Assembly (NCBI RefSeq): GCF_025660475.1
Contig: NZ_JAOUSF010000004.1
Span: forward strand, 124,001-188,000
Source: Perspicuibacillus lycopersici
Lineage (GTDB): Bacteria > Bacillota > Bacilli > Bacillales > Caldibacillaceae
DNA: 64,000 nucleotides
Direction of reading: 5' to 3'
Shown here piece after piece: positions 10,371 through 18,295 of this stretch. Below the pieces are notes generated by a model, which saw only the letters and a list, made by a program, of their open reading frames with translations, did no database searches and was not told the origin of the DNA. The position numbers and the translations under genes were made by a program. Positions within the stretch are counted from its first letter, which is position 1; every line of letters starts with the position of its first letter.

Positions 10371-10398
10371 GGGAGTAAAAACAAACTGTAATAATTAA

Positions 10399-10427
10399 TT
10401 GACATTTCATAAATTTCGTATTATGAT
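10399..10427 (+). promoter_or_regulatory. SigA-type promoter for the SAM riboswitch transcript
   Basis: TTGACA (10399-10404) and TATGAT (10422-10427) are separated by 17 nt, and the S-box aptamer begins about 30 nt downstream. Confidence 0.8.
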
Positions 10428-10455
10428 TCAATCATTAATTAAATATTTCTAGTTA

Positions 10456-10565
10456 TTTCTTATCTAGAGAGGTGGAGGGATATGGCCCTATGAAACCTCA
10501 GCAACAGGTTCTTTAGTAGAATACTGTGCTAATTCCATCAAGCAGGCTGCTTGAAAGATAAGAAA
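10456..10565 (+). promoter_or_regulatory. SAM-I (S-box) riboswitch
   Basis: The leader holds the S-box signature: P1 pairs TTTCTTATCT with AGATAAGAAA, then AGAGAGGTGGAGGG, the kink-turn and TGGCCCTATGAAACCTCAGCAAC region, and a P4 hairpin ending before GAAAGATAAG. It controls the downstream monooxygenase/ATP-grasp pair and should switch it off when S-adenosylmethionine is plentiful. Confidence 0.95.
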
Positions 10566-10580
10566 AGATGTTTCGTAATA

Positions 10581-10617
10581 AAAACTCTTTTCTTATTTTG
10601 AGAAAAGAGTTTTTTTG
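10581..10617 (+). terminator. SAM riboswitch terminator
   Basis: AAAACTCTTTTCT pairs with AGAAAAGAGTTTT and is followed by a run of T. Its 5' arm (CTTTTCTTAT) can instead pair with the 3' arm of aptamer P1 (GATAAGAAAAG), which gives the usual antiterminator. Confidence 0.9.
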
Positions 10618-10719
10618 TTGATTGCATTGACGAAGAAGCATTTTTATCATTCGTATTGCAATACGTTATGGAGTTTCAGATACTACCTAGAAATGAATAA
10701 AGAAAGGGATGGATGGAGA

Positions 10720-11775
10720 ATGAAATATGGATTTTGGTTACCGATTTTTGGAGGCTGGTTAAGAAATGTTACAGAGGAAAACATGCCGCCAACCTTTGAA
10801 TATGCGAAGAAGGTTATTCAATCCGCGGAAAAATGGGGATATGATACAACGTTAATTGCGGAATTATATTTAAATGATATTAAAGGGACGGATAAGGATT
10901 CGATTGAGGCATGGTCAACAGCAGCAGCACTTGCAGCTGTTACAGAAAAAATAGAAATTATGACCGCCGTTCGGCCAATCTATCATAATCCAGCAGTTAC
11001 TGCAAAGATGGCAGCAAATATTGATCATATTAGTAATGGTAGATTTACATTGAATGTCGTTTCTGGCTGGTGGGCAGAGGAGGCAAAGCAATATGGCGGT
11101 GATTTTACAGCACATGATGAACGGTATGACCGAACAAAGGAATTTCTAGAAGTGTTAAGAGGTTTATGGACAGAAGAAACCTTCTCTTACAATGGAAAGT
11201 TTTATCAACTTGAAAATACGAAGCTCTATCCGAAGCCCGTCCAACGGCCGAATCCGGTATTATATGCAGGTGGCGAAAGTGAAAAAGGAAAGCAAATAAT
11301 TTCCACACTATGTGATGCATATGTTATTCATGGACATACGATAGAAGAAGCAGCAGTAAAAATTCAAGAGATGAAAGAGCGTAGACAACAAACGGGCCGA
11401 GAGCCACTGCAATCCTTTGGGATGGCAGCCTATGTCATTTGCCGCGATACAGAGGAAGAAGCCCAAGAAGAGCTTAAGCGAATTACGACAGTAGACGATT
11501 TAAGTGGCTATGCGGGATTCGAGGATTTTACTTCTAAATCTGAGCTAGAGCAGCAAATAAAGCTTCAGGATTATTCAGTATCGAATCGAGGCTTACGACC
11601 GAATCTAATTGGTACACCAGAACAAATAGCAAGACAAATTTTAGAATTTGAAAAAGTAGGAGTTAATCTGCTATTATTGCAATGTTCCCCACAGCTAGAA
11701 GAGCTGGAACGTTTTGCAAAGCAAGTAATGCCAAAGGTCGAGGAGCTGCGTTTTAGCTTGTCAAACATTGATTAG
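10720..11775 (+). CDS. LLM-class flavin-dependent monooxygenase (alkanesulfonate/dimethylsulfone type)
   Basis: About 351 residues, a bacterial luciferase-like TIM-barrel protein close to SsuD, MsuD and SfnG. Family segments are MKYGFWLPIFGGWL, VIQSAEKWGYDTTLIAE, MTAVRPIYHNPAVTAKMAANIDHISNGR (split here by length), LNVVSGWWAEE, HDERYDRTKEFLEVLRGLW and PNPVLYAGGESEKG. These enzymes use FMNH2 and oxygen to split C-S bonds of sulfonates or sulfones, releasing sulfite or sulfinate. A SAM riboswitch upstream supports a sulfur-scavenging role. ATG at 10720 is chosen because the family starts here; its ribosome site (AAAGGG, 11 nt away, or GGAG, too close) is imperfect. The substrate cannot be told from sequence. 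Confidence 0.88.
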   Translation: MKYGFWLPIFGGWLRNVTEENMPPTFEYAKKVIQSAEKWGYDTTLIAELYLNDIKGTDKDSIEAWSTAAALAAVTEKIEIMTAVRPIYHNPAVTAKMAANIDHISNGRFTLNVVSGWWAEEAKQYGGDFTAHDERYDRTKEFLEVLRGLWTEETFSYNGKFYQLENTKLYPKPVQRPNPVLYAGGESEKGKQIISTLCDAYVIHGHTIEEAAVKIQEMKERRQQTGREPLQSFGMAAYVICRDTEEEAQEELKRITTVDDLSGYAGFEDFTSKSELEQQIKLQDYSVSNRGLRPNLIGTPEQIARQILEFEKVGVNLLLLQCSPQLEELERFAKQVMPKVEELRFSLSNID

Positions 11776-11787
11776 GGAGAGATAAAA

Positions 11788-12741
11788 ATGAGTAAAATAT
11801 TTGTTATTCATGAAAATAATGAATGGACGGAGCATTTATTTAAAAGATTAGAAGAATTAAGTCTCCCATATGAGGATTGGCATTTGGACAATGGTGTGGT
11901 TAATCTTTTATCAGAGCCTCCGGAGGGAATTTATTATAGTCGCATGAGTGCTTCCTCCCATACGAGAGGACACCGGTTTGCACCAGAGCTAACAAGTTCG
12001 GTTTTGGCTTGGTTAGAGCATCATGGAAGAACCGTTATTAATGGTAGTCGTGCCATCCAATTAGAAGTGAGTAAAGTACTGCAGTATTTAGAACTAGAAA
12101 AATATGGAGTGAAAACACCGAAGACAATTGCAGCTGTTGGTAACGAAGCGATTATTAAAGCAGCAAATGCGTTTAAAGGTAAAAAGTTCATTACGAAGCA
12201 TAACCGTGCAGGTAAAGGACTTGGGGTACAACTGTTTAACTCTGTCGAGGCATTACAAGCATATATCGATGGACCTGAATTTGAAGAGCCTGTCGATGGA
12301 ATTACATTGATTCAGGAATATATCGAATCACCAGAATCGTATATTACCCGCTGTGAGTTTATTGGTGGAAAATTCTTTTATGCGGTTCGTGTTGATACTT
12401 CTGGTGGGTTCCAATTATGCCCTGCGGATGCTTGCCGAATTGATGATCTATTTTGTCCAGTAGGGGAGGTCAATGAAGCTCCTGCAATGTTTGAAATTAT
12501 CAAAGGCTTTCATGACCCAATTCTAGAAAAATATGAAAAAGTATTGGCGGCAAATAATATTCAAGTAGCCGGAATCGAATTTATCAAAGATAAAGAGGGC
12601 ACGATTTATACGTACGATATTAATACGAATACAAATTATAATAGTGAAGCAGAAGCAAGTGCAGGAAAATACGGCATGCTACAGGTGGCAAAATATTTAG
12701 GTAGTCAGCTAGAAAAATTACAAAAACCTATACATGTTTAG
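11788..12741 (+). CDS. ATP-grasp ligase of the RimK/glutamate-ligase type
   Basis: The 317-residue protein has an N-terminal pre-ATP-grasp domain (about 1-95, with GIYYSRMSASSHTRGH) and an ATP-grasp core: GSRAIQLEVSKVLQYLELEKYG, KFITKHNRAGKGLGVQLF (nucleotide-binding loop), LIQEYIESPESYITRCEFIGG, and the metal-binding end GIEFIKDKEG with YTYDINTNTNYN. ATP-grasp enzymes join a carboxylate to an amine or thiol. It starts 12 nt after the monooxygenase gene and has no promoter of its own, so both are SAM-controlled. The substrate is unknown; a glutathione- or bacillithiol-like conjugate is possible but only a guess. Confidence 0.82.
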   Translation: MSKIFVIHENNEWTEHLFKRLEELSLPYEDWHLDNGVVNLLSEPPEGIYYSRMSASSHTRGHRFAPELTSSVLAWLEHHGRTVINGSRAIQLEVSKVLQYLELEKYGVKTPKTIAAVGNEAIIKAANAFKGKKFITKHNRAGKGLGVQLFNSVEALQAYIDGPEFEEPVDGITLIQEYIESPESYITRCEFIGGKFFYAVRVDTSGGFQLCPADACRIDDLFCPVGEVNEAPAMFEIIKGFHDPILEKYEKVLAANNIQVAGIEFIKDKEGTIYTYDINTNTNYNSEAEASAGKYGMLQVAKYLGSQLEKLQKPIHV

Positions 12742-12758
12742 CTTAACCAAATAAGAAA

Positions 12759-12793
12759 AACCTAATGATTGGCTAAAGCGAATCATTAGGTTT
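12759..12793. terminator. Bidirectional intrinsic terminator
   Basis: Arms AACCTAATGATT and AATCATTAGGTT pair perfectly around a 10-nt loop. It lies between the ATP-grasp gene and the converging TetR gene. Confidence 0.85.
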
Positions 12794-12809
12794 CTTGCAA
12801 TTGCTAGAA

Positions 12810-13448
12810 TCATCCTTTTTCCAGGCTGGTTGAGGATATTAGCTGATTGACATTCGATTTTTTGGATGTATCAATTATCGGCTTAAACGAGCTGTAGGAA
12901 ATAATCTCGATTAATTGATCTGCCATATATTTAGTAGAATAGATGAATCCCTCCTTCACCCATTCTACGATTAAACCGAAAAGTGCATAGGAAGTGTAGC
13001 TTGAGTATAGATTCCTATTAATAGTATTTTTCACGTTTATTACATTCTGTAAATCTAAGAGCGATAATTGCTTTAAAACATCACATATTTTATTTTGGAA
13101 ACCTGGTAACACATTGGAATTCACGATTATCGTATAAAATTTAGCATAAGAAGCAACATGCTCAAAAATTTTTACGGCACCAGAGGTAAGCTCGCTAATT
13201 GCAAATTTATCTGTATGAAGATATGGTTCACGGTAAGAATGGACTAAATCATGGATTACATCATCTATCAACTCGTCAAGTAATTCTTCCTTCGATTGAT
13301 AATGCTTATAAAATGTTCCTCGATTCAAGTTTGAAATGTTTACCAAATCTGTAATCGTTATTTTACGAAAATCCTTTTCCTCCATCAGCTGCAGAAGTGC
13401 ATCTTTCAAAGCGGATTTTGATTTATTAATCCTTCTATCAATAATCAT
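12810..13448 (-). CDS. TetR/AcrR-family transcriptional regulator
   Basis: About 212 residues. The N-terminal helix-turn-helix reads ALLQLMEEKDFRKITITDLV then ISNLNRGTFYKHYQSKEELL (about 15-60), the standard TetR DNA-binding domain. The C-terminal ligand domain is of the TetR_C_7 kind, with AKFYTIIVNSNVLPGFQNKI and LFGLIVEWVKEGF. The ATG at 13448 lies 10 nt after AGGTGG; two TTG codons just upstream (13454, 13451) are alternatives. It is divergent from the short-chain dehydrogenase gene, the usual arrangement for a local repressor. Confidence 0.85.
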   Translation of the reverse strand: MIIDRRINKSKSALKDALLQLMEEKDFRKITITDLVNISNLNRGTFYKHYQSKEELLDELIDDVIHDLVHSYREPYLHTDKFAISELTSGAVKIFEHVASYAKFYTIIVNSNVLPGFQNKICDVLKQLSLLDLQNVINVKNTINRNLYSSYTSYALFGLIVEWVKEGFIYSTKYMADQLIEIISYSSFKPIIDTSKKSNVNQLISSTSLEKG

Positions 13449-13483
13449 CAACAAAACACCACCTAAATGGCTATTATTTTTGC

Positions 13484-13501
13484 CCTATTGTACAAAATAG
13501 G
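13484..13501. promoter_or_regulatory. Candidate TetR operator
   Basis: CCTATTgtacaaAATAGG is an 18-bp inverted repeat, placed 36 bp upstream of the TetR gene start and in the divergent promoter region shared with the SDR gene. Confidence 0.5.
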
Positions 13502-13645
13502 TCGAAAGCATTTATTAGTCAACATTTGCAACAGAAATTGCATATTGTTACATCCATTATAGAATATTAAGATGGAAATATACAGATGTTAGCGCTTCCT
13601 AGCATATGTATTACAAATATACTAATGGTAAAGGTGGTATGAAGG

Positions 13646-14407
13646 ATGAAACTAGGTGGTAAAGTAGCAGTAGTAACAGGTGCGGCTTCCGGAATGGGGA
13701 AGGCAATCGCTGCATTGTATGCTAAAGAAGGTGCAAAAGTTATAGTTGCCGATCTAAATATTGACGGTGCCGAACAAGTAGCAGCTGAAATTACAAGCAA
13801 TGGTGGAACGGCTAAAGCAGTTCAAGCGAATGTTGCAAAATTAGAGGATATTGAAAACATGATTGATACAGCGGTCAATGAATTTGGCACACTTGATATA
13901 TTAGTAAACAATGCAGGGATTATGGACGGATTTGAGCCGGTTGGAGAAATTCCAGATGAAAAATGGGATTTAATTTTTGAAGTAAATACAAAAGGTGTTA
14001 TGCGTGCAATGCGTAAAGCAATTCCAATCTTTTTAGAAAAAGGAAAAGGAAATATTATTAATATTGCTTCTACAGGTGGATTAAACGGTGCTCATGCAGG
14101 TGCTGCCTATGGTGCTTCTAAGCATGCAGTAGTTGGATTAACAAAGAACACTGGTTTCATGTATGCTAATGAAGGTATTCGTTGCAATGGTATTGCACCA
14201 GGCGGTGTAAATACGAATATTGGTTCTTCAATCAAAAATGTTAGTGAGTTTGGTATGAAACGTTCACAAGTAGCACAAAGTGTAATGCCAAAAATGGGCG
14301 AACCAGAAGATATTGCACAAGCAGCACTATTTTTAGCTTCTGAGGAGTCCAATTTTGTTAATGGAACAATCCTTACAGTAGATGGTGGCTGGACAGCAGC
14401 ATTTTAA
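13646..14407 (+). CDS. Short-chain dehydrogenase/reductase (SDR)
   Basis: A classical SDR of 253 residues. The cofactor site TGAASGMGKAIA (about 11-22), an acidic residue after VIVADL that favours NAD(H), the NNAG motif (ILVNNAGIMDG), the catalytic Ser (NIASTGGLNG), and the Tyr-Lys pair (AAYGASKHAVVGLT) are all present, and the end VNGTILTVDGGWTAAF is typical. The substrate is unknown; such proteins are often labelled 3-oxoacyl-ACP reductase or glucose dehydrogenase by default. ATG follows AAGGTGGTATGAAGG. The divergent TetR regulator suggests induction by a small molecule. Confidence 0.88.
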   Translation: MKLGGKVAVVTGAASGMGKAIAALYAKEGAKVIVADLNIDGAEQVAAEITSNGGTAKAVQANVAKLEDIENMIDTAVNEFGTLDILVNNAGIMDGFEPVGEIPDEKWDLIFEVNTKGVMRAMRKAIPIFLEKGKGNIINIASTGGLNGAHAGAAYGASKHAVVGLTKNTGFMYANEGIRCNGIAPGGVNTNIGSSIKNVSEFGMKRSQVAQSVMPKMGEPEDIAQAALFLASEESNFVNGTILTVDGGWTAAF

Positions 14408-14421
14408 TACGATTGGTATAC

Positions 14422-14456
14422 AAACCCCGTTAGTCGCTTGATGAAACGGGGTTTTT
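14422..14456 (+). terminator. Intrinsic terminator after SDR gene
   Basis: Arms AAACCCCGTT and AACGGGGTTT around a 13-nt loop, followed by T residues. Confidence 0.85.
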
Positions 14457-14522
14457 CTATTTACTTTTATTCTCCAAATAAAGACTGAAAAACTTCCCCA
14501 ACTTAATTTAAATATCCATAAT

Positions 14523-14744
14523 TTGTTAACTATTCCATTAAAAGTACGTGGAATGATTGACTTAGATGGCACCGACGCTAAAATTATCTTTATGATCGCA
14601 GTACCAGAAAAGGCAGCAGGAGATGCACATCTACGAATCCTACAAATGCTTTCGAGAAAATTAATGAATGATAGCTTTAGAGAGCAATTATTAAAAGTAA
14701 CATCTAAACAAGAAGCATTCGAATTATTAGATACTATTCAATAA
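14523..14744 (+). pseudogene. Remnant of a PTS EIIA (fructose/mannose type), C-terminal part only
   Basis: The 73-codon frame encodes only the last half of an EIIA-Fru domain: DLDGTDAKIIFMIAVPEKA, then LRILQMLSRKLMNDSFREQLL, ending at a natural stop. The N-terminal half with the phosphorylatable His is absent, and there is no ribosome site. It therefore looks like the tail of a deleted PTS permease gene, probably of the FruA/ManP kind, and lies just upstream of manA. Compare the intact EIIA gene at 3895, of the same family. The left boundary is arbitrary. Confidence 0.7.
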
Positions 14745-14851
14745 AGAAAAGCTGTAATAAAATCTGAATAAATTTGGAAAAAGGAGCGGAATCTGCTCTC
14801 TTTTCGATTATAATAATTAGTAGTAATTGTTGATGGAGGTAACTGGACATT

Positions 14852-15811
14852 ATGTATAAGGAAGAACCGATATTTTTACAACCTGTATTTCAAGAAAGAA
14901 TCTGGGGTGGAAACAAGCTAGAAACAGAATTTAACTATACAATCCCATCTAGCCAAACAGGAGAAGCATGGGTGATTTCTGCACATCCACATGGCCCAAG
15001 TATTATCAAAAATGGACCACTTGCAGGAAAAACATTAGCAGATGCATGGAATGAGCATGGAGAACTATTTAATAAACAAGTTGATCAAAATGAAGAATAT
15101 CCATTGCTTGTAAAAATTTTAGATGCAGCCGATGATCTTTCCGTCCAAGTTCATCCAAACGACCAATTTGCACGAGAAGTAGAAGGAGTTCCATATGGGA
15201 AGACGGAATGCTGGTATGTGTTAAGTGCAGAGGAAGGTGCAGAACTAGTACTTGGCCACCATGCCCAAACGAAAGAAGAATTTGCGGATATGGTTGATAA
15301 TGGAGAATGGGACAAGCTATTACGCCGAGTAAAAGTAAAGGCAGGAGATTTTGTTTACGTACCTAGTGGAACTATCCATGCGATTGGAAAAGGAATCGTT
15401 ATTTTAGAAACACAACAAAGCTCTGATATTACCTACCGCGTGTACGATTATGACCGGAAGGATGCAGCAGGAAATAAACGAGAATTACATTTGGAACGAG
15501 CAAAGGAAGTATCCACTGTTCCACATCAAGATGCTATTGTTGAACAAAAAACGGTAAGCTTTGAAGATTTAGTCGAAAAGAAACTTGTTGAGGCCCAATA
15601 TTTCACAGTCTATCATTGGGAATTAAATGGTACAGTTACTCGTCAAATAACGAATAACTTTTTACAAGTTAGTGTCACCGAAGGTAAAGCAGAAATTATC
15701 ATCGATGGAAAATCCTTTGGAGTAGAAAAAGGCACGCATTTCCTATTGCCAAATGGTATCCGCGAATACTCTCTATCTGGAAACGCAAAATTTATTGTTT
15801 CTCATGAATAA
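14852..15811 (+). CDS. manA: Mannose-6-phosphate isomerase, class I
   Basis: A 319-residue zinc-dependent cupin isomerase that interconverts mannose-6-phosphate and fructose-6-phosphate. Landmarks are PVFQERIWGGNKL at the start, GEAWVISAHPHGPS, SVQVHPNDQFA (zinc His), GKTECWYVL, and VYVPSGTIHAIGKGIVILETQQSSDITYRVYDYDR (split: zinc ligands and signature). The length fits the short Gram-positive ManA. GGAGGT lies about 10 nt before ATG. The EIIA remnant directly upstream suggests it was once part of a mannose PTS operon. Confidence 0.93.
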   Translation: MYKEEPIFLQPVFQERIWGGNKLETEFNYTIPSSQTGEAWVISAHPHGPSIIKNGPLAGKTLADAWNEHGELFNKQVDQNEEYPLLVKILDAADDLSVQVHPNDQFAREVEGVPYGKTECWYVLSAEEGAELVLGHHAQTKEEFADMVDNGEWDKLLRRVKVKAGDFVYVPSGTIHAIGKGIVILETQQSSDITYRVYDYDRKDAAGNKRELHLERAKEVSTVPHQDAIVEQKTVSFEDLVEKKLVEAQYFTVYHWELNGTVTRQITNNFLQVSVTEGKAEIIIDGKSFGVEKGTHFLLPNGIREYSLSGNAKFIVSHE

Positions 15812-15847
15812 GTAAGTGTTGGAAAAACGAACGATATAAATAAGCTA

Positions 15848-15907
15848 AAAAGTAGTTCTATATTCAAGTTCCAGTTATTCATGGTATTTGAATGTGAACT
15901 ACTTTTT
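15848..15907 (+). terminator. Intrinsic terminator after manA
   Basis: A long hairpin with outer arms AAAGTAGTTC and GAACTACTTT and an inner TATTCAA/TTTGAAT pairing, followed by a T-rich end. Confidence 0.75.
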
Positions 15908-16024
15908 CTTTTACCTTTCATTAAAGATAATTCTTTAGATACAAGTCTTTATAGAAGAAAAAATACTGTACTCTTTTTTGAATAATGTTATAATTATCCG
16001 TGTTTATTAATCGACTACAGATAA

Positions 16025-17455
16025 ATGAAACACAATCTATGTAAAGAAGTGTGTTGCAAAGTGAAAAGCATAAAATCGAAGTTAGAACAACAAACCGCTT
16101 TTTTAATGAATAAATATTTCACAGGAGAATCCATTGATTATAAGCAAATTATCGCTATTATTCTACCAATTCTTGTCGACCAAGCATTTCTAATCTTAAT
16201 GAGCTTATTAAACACGGCGATGATAAGCTCATCAGGTGTTGCGGCAGTAAGTGCCGTAAGTATGGTAGATTCGCTAAATATTTTTTTAGTGAACGTTTTT
16301 ATCGCAGTTGCAACCGGGGGTACGGTTATTGTAGCGCAATACAAGGGAATCGGGAATCAGCAAATGGTTTCTAAAACAGCGACCCAAGCAATTTCAGCTG
16401 TAACCATTTTTTCTATTCTATTAAGCGTTCTCGTAATTTGTTTTCATGTTCCATTACTAGATTTACTATTTGGAAAAGCAGAGGCAGATGTGTTACAAAA
16501 CGCAAAAATATATTTAATTGGAAGCTGTCTTTCCTATCCATTAATTGCGATTTTCCAAGCAGTTTCTGGATCATTACGAGGGGTAGGGGAAACGAAACCA
16601 GTCCTTAACTTATCGTTATTAATAAATGTGACAAATACGATTTTAAATATATTATTGATTACTATTTTTGACCTAGGTGTAATAGGATTAGTAATTTCTA
16701 CCGTTACTGCTCGATTATTAGGAGTAATTGCATCCTTAATTTATATTATCAAATATAATGATACGATTCGATTTAGAGTAAAAAATGCATTGAAATTGGA
16801 CTTTTCTATTTTGAAAAAGGTAATGTTTATAGGTTTGCCTTTTGCGGCAGAGCAAATATTTTTTAATGGTGGTAAGCTTTTAACACAAACCTTTATTGTT
16901 CAGCTTGGAACATTAGCATTAACAGCAAATGCCATTGGAAATTCCATCATTATGTTAATGCAAATTGGACCAAATGCAATTAGTATTGCGATCATTACAG
17001 TTGTCGGCCAATGTATCGGCAGAAGAAATATTGCGGACGCGAGGAAGTTTACGAAATCATTAATTGGTTTAGCGATGGTATTCTTTGTTGTAACAACGCT
17101 GATTTTATTGCCGTTTTTCCCATTACTGATGAAGATGTTTAGTGCGCCAGCGGAAATTATTCCGACAATATTTACGCTCGTTATTATTTGTGCCATCTCA
17201 CAGCCATTCTTTTGGTCGCCCAGTTTTATTTTACCATCCGCATTACGTGCAGCAGGAGATTCGAATTTCACTTCCGTCACTTCATTATTAACAATGTGGC
17301 TGTTACGGGTAATTCTTGGTTATGTTTTAGGAATTACATTAGGATTCGGTATTGTTGGTGTTTGGATTGCGATGAATGTAGAATGGGTCGTTCGGGGTGC
17401 TATCTTTGTTTGGAGATTTAAAGGTGTAAAATGGTACGCCCATAAACTAGTATAA
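16025..17455 (+). CDS. MATE-family efflux transporter
   Basis: The protein has about 460-476 residues and twelve hydrophobic segments in two related halves. Family segments are IILPILVDQAFLILMSLLNT, VATGGTVIVAQYKG, SGSLRGVGETKP and ITVVGQCIGRRN in the second half. MATE proteins export drugs or metabolites using sodium or proton gradients. The first start (ATG 16025) has no good ribosome site; GTG at 16061 has AAAGAAG about 11 nt before it and may be the real start. It stands alone between two terminators. Confidence 0.88.
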   Translation: MKHNLCKEVCCKVKSIKSKLEQQTAFLMNKYFTGESIDYKQIIAIILPILVDQAFLILMSLLNTAMISSSGVAAVSAVSMVDSLNIFLVNVFIAVATGGTVIVAQYKGIGNQQMVSKTATQAISAVTIFSILLSVLVICFHVPLLDLLFGKAEADVLQNAKIYLIGSCLSYPLIAIFQAVSGSLRGVGETKPVLNLSLLINVTNTILNILLITIFDLGVIGLVISTVTARLLGVIASLIYIIKYNDTIRFRVKNALKLDFSILKKVMFIGLPFAAEQIFFNGGKLLTQTFIVQLGTLALTANAIGNSIIMLMQIGPNAISIAIITVVGQCIGRRNIADARKFTKSLIGLAMVFFVVTTLILLPFFPLLMKMFSAPAEIIPTIFTLVIICAISQPFFWSPSFILPSALRAAGDSNFTSVTSLLTMWLLRVILGYVLGITLGFGIVGVWIAMNVEWVVRGAIFVWRFKGVKWYAHKLV

Positions 17456-17460
17456 TAACC

Positions 17461-17504
17461 GGGTCAGGCTAATCTCCTTTTGGAAATTACCTGACCCATT
17501 TTTT
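17461..17504 (+). terminator. Intrinsic terminator after MATE gene
   Basis: GGGTCAGG pairs with CCTGACCC, with partial inner pairing, followed by ATTTTTT. It overlaps the end of the converging ykuK gene. Confidence 0.8.
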
Positions 17505-18039
17505 ATTTCGTGTAACGATTGGCATAGCAGCTAGCGACAAAGGAATCTGGTTTAATTTTCGGCTGTAAACCAAGCGACTCCATGCGAGCGACCATTTCAT
17601 TTACAAATACTTTTGTTTTGTTGCGGCTGCCAGATCCGATATCAATATGACCTTCGACTATAAAGCCAGCACCTTTGTATATATTAGGTAAAATAATATT
17701 TATTAATTGATCTTTTCTTTCTTCAGTAAACATGGCTACCACTTCTTCTGTTAAGGTGGTTTCATAGGATATGCGCTCGTGAAGATTGGTCATTTTTCGA
17801 GGAACTACTACTTTCCGAATGCAAGCCCATGCCCCTTTTGTTGGCTGTTGAATAACAATACCAGTAATGAATTTCGTATACTGTGGATGCACCTGTGAAT
17901 CCGTACCAAACATTAAACGATAATTTCCTTTTGGATCCTTTTTCATAAATTGCAGGATATTCTGAAAAACTTGCTCAAATGACATATTTTTTTGACTTAA
18001 ATTTTGAAAGGTATAATCGAAAACTTTAAATTTTTTCAT
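17503..18039 (-). CDS. ykuK: YkuK-like protein, RNase H-like fold (DUF458)
   Basis: The 178-residue protein resembles B. subtilis YkuK in length and sequence, with FGTDSQVHPQYTKFITGIVI (acidic residue of a RNase H-like core), ERISYETTLTEEVV and VEGHIDIGSGSRNKTKVFVN. Biochemical function is unknown. In B. subtilis ykuK lies near ykuI, and here too ykuI is the next gene upstream on the same strand, although a terminator separates them. Confidence 0.82.
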   Translation of the reverse strand: MKKFKVFDYTFQNLSQKNMSFEQVFQNILQFMKKDPKGNYRLMFGTDSQVHPQYTKFITGIVIQQPTKGAWACIRKVVVPRKMTNLHERISYETTLTEEVVAMFTEERKDQLINIILPNIYKGAGFIVEGHIDIGSGSRNKTKVFVNEMVARMESLGLQPKIKPDSFVASCYANRYTK

Positions 18040-18242
18040 GTTTCCCTTCCTTATCTGTAGTCAAGTTGTTTTTACAGTATATTCACTATTTATTATAATG
18101 ATTGGGGAACATTAACATTCCCGAAAAATTGTTAGGAGTTTGTAAACGATAGTTTCATCCCCTAAAATCTTCCTTAACCTGCATTATTCGCTAAAAAATC
18201 GTTTTTATTCCATTGTTTTTTATTTTTTGAAAAAGTCTCAGG

Positions 18243-18276
18243 ACATGAAAAAGCCAAGCTTTAATAAAGCTTGGCT
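18243..18276 (-). terminator. Intrinsic terminator for ykuI
   Basis: On the minus strand, AGCCAAGCTT pairs with AAGCTTGGCT around a 5-nt loop and is followed by TTTTTC. It lies 20 nt after the ykuI stop. Confidence 0.85.
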
Positions 18277-18295
18277 AGTATCGTTTACTTCAACT

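Noticed and set aside
14783..14803. Possible terminator GGAGCGGAATCTGCTC before manA
   Set aside because: The stem is only about five pairs with a wobble and the T-run is interrupted, so it is not called.
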